A stretch of 35,039 nucleotides of DNA from Dehalococcoidia bacterium (GTDB lineage Bacteria > Chloroflexota > Dehalococcoidia > Lucifugimonadales > Lucifugimonadaceae): assembly GCA_028281895.1 (NCBI GenBank), contig JANQIZ010000232.1:1-35039 (forward strand), in the 5' to 3' direction. The position numbers and the translations under genes were made by a program. Positions 32,951-35,039 of this stretch are shown here, in pieces (within the stretch, counting starts at the first letter, position 1; each line of letters starts with the position of its first letter). The notes beneath the pieces are model-generated. The model saw only the letters and a list, made by a program, of their open reading frames with translations. It did no database searches and had not been told where the DNA came from.

Positions 32951-33184
32951 GTGTCCCAGGTAACGGTCTACTCGTCCAACATGTGCAGCACCTGCGAGAT
33001 GGTGAAGCAGTTTCTCGTGCTGCGAGGCGTTGAGTTCACCGAGAAGAATGTCTCGATCGACCTCGAAGGCAGGTCAGAGCTGGTCAAGCTGGGGTTTGAC
33101 TCAACTCCAGTGGCGGTGATCGGCGATCGGGTGCTAGAGGGCTTCGACACGAGCGAGATCGACGAAGCGCTTCAGACGTTGTAG
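32951..33184 (+). CDS. Glutaredoxin-like thioredoxin-fold protein
   Basis: A 77-residue glutaredoxin/NrdH-type protein. VTVYSSNMCSTCEMVKQFLVLRGVEFTEKNV has the thioredoxin-fold C-x-x-C motif (CSTC) in place. FDSTPVAVIGDRVLEGFD has the cis-Pro loop and the G-F motif of the C-terminal helix region. It reduces disulfides or mixed disulfides of target proteins. GTG 32951 is used, with GGTGGA 7 bases upstream; the track start at 32939 lies in the terminator trail. It lies directly before NifU-like and selenoprotein-type genes. Confidence 0.85.
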   Translation: MSQVTVYSSNMCSTCEMVKQFLVLRGVEFTEKNVSIDLEGRSELVKLGFDSTPVAVIGDRVLEGFDTSEIDEALQTL

Positions 33185-33241
33185 CTGGCTTAAGTAGCAC
33201 TCCGATACTATTCGACCACGTCACGAAAGGGAGCACGCCTC

Positions 33242-33487
33242 ATGGTTGCGACAACTTCAAACGACAAGGTCGACTTCGTCCTGCAGCAGATAGAGACGAT
33301 GGTCGCCAGTGAAGGCGGCACGCTCGACCTGGTCGCTTCTGGCAGTGACTCACTGTCTGTGAAGTACACGCCGGGAGTAAACGAAGAGTGCCCCGAGTGC
33401 GTTCCCTCGCTTGAGCAGGTCACCCAGTTCCTCACGGCTTCGCTGCAGATTCACGCTCCTGAGATCACTTCGGTCGAAGTTTCCTAG
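33242..33487 (+). CDS. NifU C-terminal-like domain protein
   Basis: An 81-residue stand-alone NifU-like domain. EGGTLDLVASGSDSLSVKY is the G-G-x-hydrophobic strand pattern, and NEECPECVPSLEQVTQFL holds the C-x-x-C that carries an Fe-S cluster or its precursor in Nfu proteins. IHAPEITSVEV is the closing strand. It is likely involved in Fe-S carrier chemistry. GGGAG about 9 bases before ATG 33242 fits as RBS. It is 57 bases after the glutaredoxin gene and 89 before the selenoprotein gene on the same strand. Confidence 0.8.
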   Translation: MVATTSNDKVDFVLQQIETMVASEGGTLDLVASGSDSLSVKYTPGVNEECPECVPSLEQVTQFLTASLQIHAPEITSVEVS

Positions 33488-33576
33488 CTCGATCCCGGCA
33501 ACCGGAACCTTCTCCAAGAGCTGATGTAACATCGCCGCATATTCGGCCCTGCATCAGCATCCATGGAGGGAAGTCC

Positions 33577-35039
33577 GTGCATCTTCTCGAAGTCCTCAAC
33601 CCGGTCGCTCCCCAGCGCGGCGTGCTCAATGCTTTCCAGGCGAGTCCGCGGCCAGACACCCTCGACAACAAGACCGTTGGCCTGCTCTGGAGCGGAACTC
33701 ACGGCGGTGACATCGCGCTCAACACAGCCGGCCGCATGCTCCAGGAGCGATTTGAGAACGTAAAGGTCAACTTCTACAACGGGAACAACTACCCGGCTCC
33801 GCCACCGCTGGTGAAGCAGGCAGGAGAGGAGTGCGACGTCGTCATCGGCGCCACTGCCGATTGAGGGACGTGCGCGTCGTGGATGGTCCACGACATGATT
33901 GAGCTTGAGAAGATGGGCCGGCCGGCGGTCGCCATCGTCTCGGGACGCTTTGAGAGCGACGCTGTCGCAAGTTCTCGCGCATTCGGCATGCCTGACCTTC
34001 AGTGGGTTGTCGTGCCGCGCATCTACAGAAACCTTGAACCCGAGTTCTGCCAGAGCCAGACAGAGGATGCGATCGACGACATTGTCGGTTCGCTGACCGC
34101 GTCTATCGACGCGCGATCACCTTCTCTCGATACCGAATCGACGCACAGATTCGAGGGCGATGACCGGCACGACTCGATCCTGAAGATGAATGACGCCTTC
34201 ATCCGAGACGATCTTGGCGACGGCCTGTTCATGCATCCTCCAACGCGTGAAGCGGTCGATGAGATGCTCACGGGCACCAGTCTTTCTCCTGACCATGTCG
34301 TGTGTGACATGCCGCCGGGATTCGGGCTGGCGACTGTCGAGAAGATCGCCGTGAATGCCGTTATGGCAGGAGCCAGGCCTGAACATCTGCCTGTTGTGAT
34401 AGCGGGAGTGAAGGCGCTCTCGAAGATCGGCGGGCAGGGCGGCAAGTCACTGCTCATGTCCACCAGCCCGCAGGCTCCACTGCTCATCGTCAATGGTCCG
34501 ATCACGAACAAGATCGGTCTTAATCCACGATCAGCGCTCGGACCGGGACGCGACAACCAGGTCAATACGCTCATCGGACGTGCTTTCGCTCTCTGCTTCC
34601 GCAACATCGGCTACTGGTATCCAAACCAGATGGACATGGACACTATCGGCACCTCCCGCAAGTTCATCCAGTGCATCGCGGAGAACGAAGAGATGAGTCC
34701 GTGGGAGCCTTTCCACGTAGATCGCGGGTTCAAGAAGGATGAAAGCACGCTTAGCCTCTTCATCACCGATGGAGAGCTCGATGTGCAGGACCAGGGCAAC
34801 CACACGGCCGAGGGTTTGCTGAGAAACCTTGCCTACGGCTGTACGTTCGGAACTCGAAGCCTGCAAGGAGAAAAAGGTGGCGTGCAGCGCCTGATCCTCA
34901 TGCCTCCCGATGTGGCCCGCCCCGTTGGAGCACAGGGATTCTCAAAGCAGGCTACGCAGGAGTTCATCCACGAACATGCCCGCGGCAGCTTTGGTCAGAT
35001 GATCGAGTACATGCCGCTTGAGGGAGAAGCGAGGGTTAG
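33577..35039 (+). CDS. UGSC-family selenoprotein, read through TGA at 33862 (3' end outside window)
   Basis: GTG 33577 (GGAGGG 6 bases upstream) opens a frame that meets TGA at 33862-33864 and then stays open to the window end, at least 487 codons. Before the TGA the product is VGLLWSGTHGG, NVKVNFYNGNN and CDVVIGATAD; after it, GTCASWMVHDMIELEKMGRP. Together they give A-D-U-G-T-C-A-S-W, matching the U-G-S-C motif of a bacterial family in which Sec replaces Cys (CGSC in Cys homologs). U and C, three apart, suit a redox active site of thioredoxin type. The C-terminal 330 residues (GFGLATVEKIAVNAVMAGARPEH, NGPITNKIGLNPRSALGPGRDN) are a second, alpha/beta region. The exact reaction is unknown. 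A frameshift or nonsense error is unlikely because the frame, motif and hairpin all agree. Confidence 0.85.
33862..33894 (+). promoter_or_regulatory. Candidate bacterial SECIS element
   Basis: TGA at 33862-33864 is followed after 11 bases by GTCGTGGA (33876-33883), a 3-base loop TGG, and TCCACGAC (33887-33894), a perfect 8-bp stem. The loop starts 22 bases after the T of the TGA and has a G near its start, in the range described for bacterial SECIS stem-loops that bind SelB. If the closing A-U pair opens, the loop is AUGGU. The helix also encodes the conserved SWMVHD residues, so sequence and structure are constrained together. Confidence 0.75.

Noticed and set aside
33862-33864. Nonsense mutation or sequencing error splitting the gene
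   Set aside because: The downstream frame is unchanged, codes for conserved-looking sequence, matches the UGSC motif at the TGA and is followed by a SECIS-like hairpin. An error would not create all of these.
1-35039. CRISPR arrays, insertion sequences, transposases
   Set aside because: No regularly spaced direct repeats and no transposase- or integrase-like ORF were seen.

Overview
The window is about 35 kb of compact bacterial chromosome of moderately high GC, with a phage-derived block in its second half. No rRNA or marker protein fixes the taxon. The inositol-phospholipid cluster, the mix of amidohydrolase, M24, YCII and sulfatase genes, and the very tight tail-to-tail gene junctions would suit a marine Chloroflexota (Dehalococcoidia/SAR202-like) bacterium. 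That assignment is inference only (about 50% sure). No gap between genes exceeds 300 bases.

Layout. 1-2423: the end of a gamma-glutamyltransferase, a beta-hydroxyacid dehydrogenase and a helix-turn-helix protein with an inverted repeat upstream. 2572-5625: inositol-3-phosphate synthase, a PimA-like glycosyltransferase and a CDP-alcohol phosphatidyltransferase, together a plausible phosphatidylinositol/PI-mannoside route. 5627-9647: an alkaline-phosphatase-superfamily enzyme, a surface-anchored zinc peptidase and an amidohydrolase. 9770-11438: the ammonium transporter/PII pair. 11554-11981: a promoter and a tRNA-Trp/tRNA-Leu/tRNA-Cys cluster. 11992-18683: an adenylate-kinase-like P-loop protein, a secreted CAP protein, an M24 protein with an altered metal site, a zinc ribbon, a YCII protein, a 1-Cys peroxiredoxin, MTA phosphorylase, tRNA-Leu(UAA) and an aldo/keto reductase.

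18777-31701 is phage-derived: small unknown genes, a probable major capsid protein, a scaffold-like protein, a large terminase subunit and a run of beta-rich virion-like proteins. A full-length sulfatase and a CinA/PncC-type gene sit inside it. No integrase, portal, maturation protease, tape measure or lysis gene was recognised. 31785-32904 is a lower-GC cassette: a Clp-fold serine protease (SDH family) and an overlapping 63-aa gene, closed by a strong terminator.

The most notable signal is at the right edge. After a glutaredoxin and a NifU-like domain protein, an ORF starting with GTG at 33577 meets a TGA at 33862, yet the same frame stays open to the window end with protein-like sequence on both sides. 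The TGA lies in a U-G-T-C motif and is followed by a perfect 8-bp hairpin with a G-containing loop placed like a bacterial SECIS element. I read this as a selenocysteine protein of the UGSC family, which an ordinary ORF caller splits and loses.
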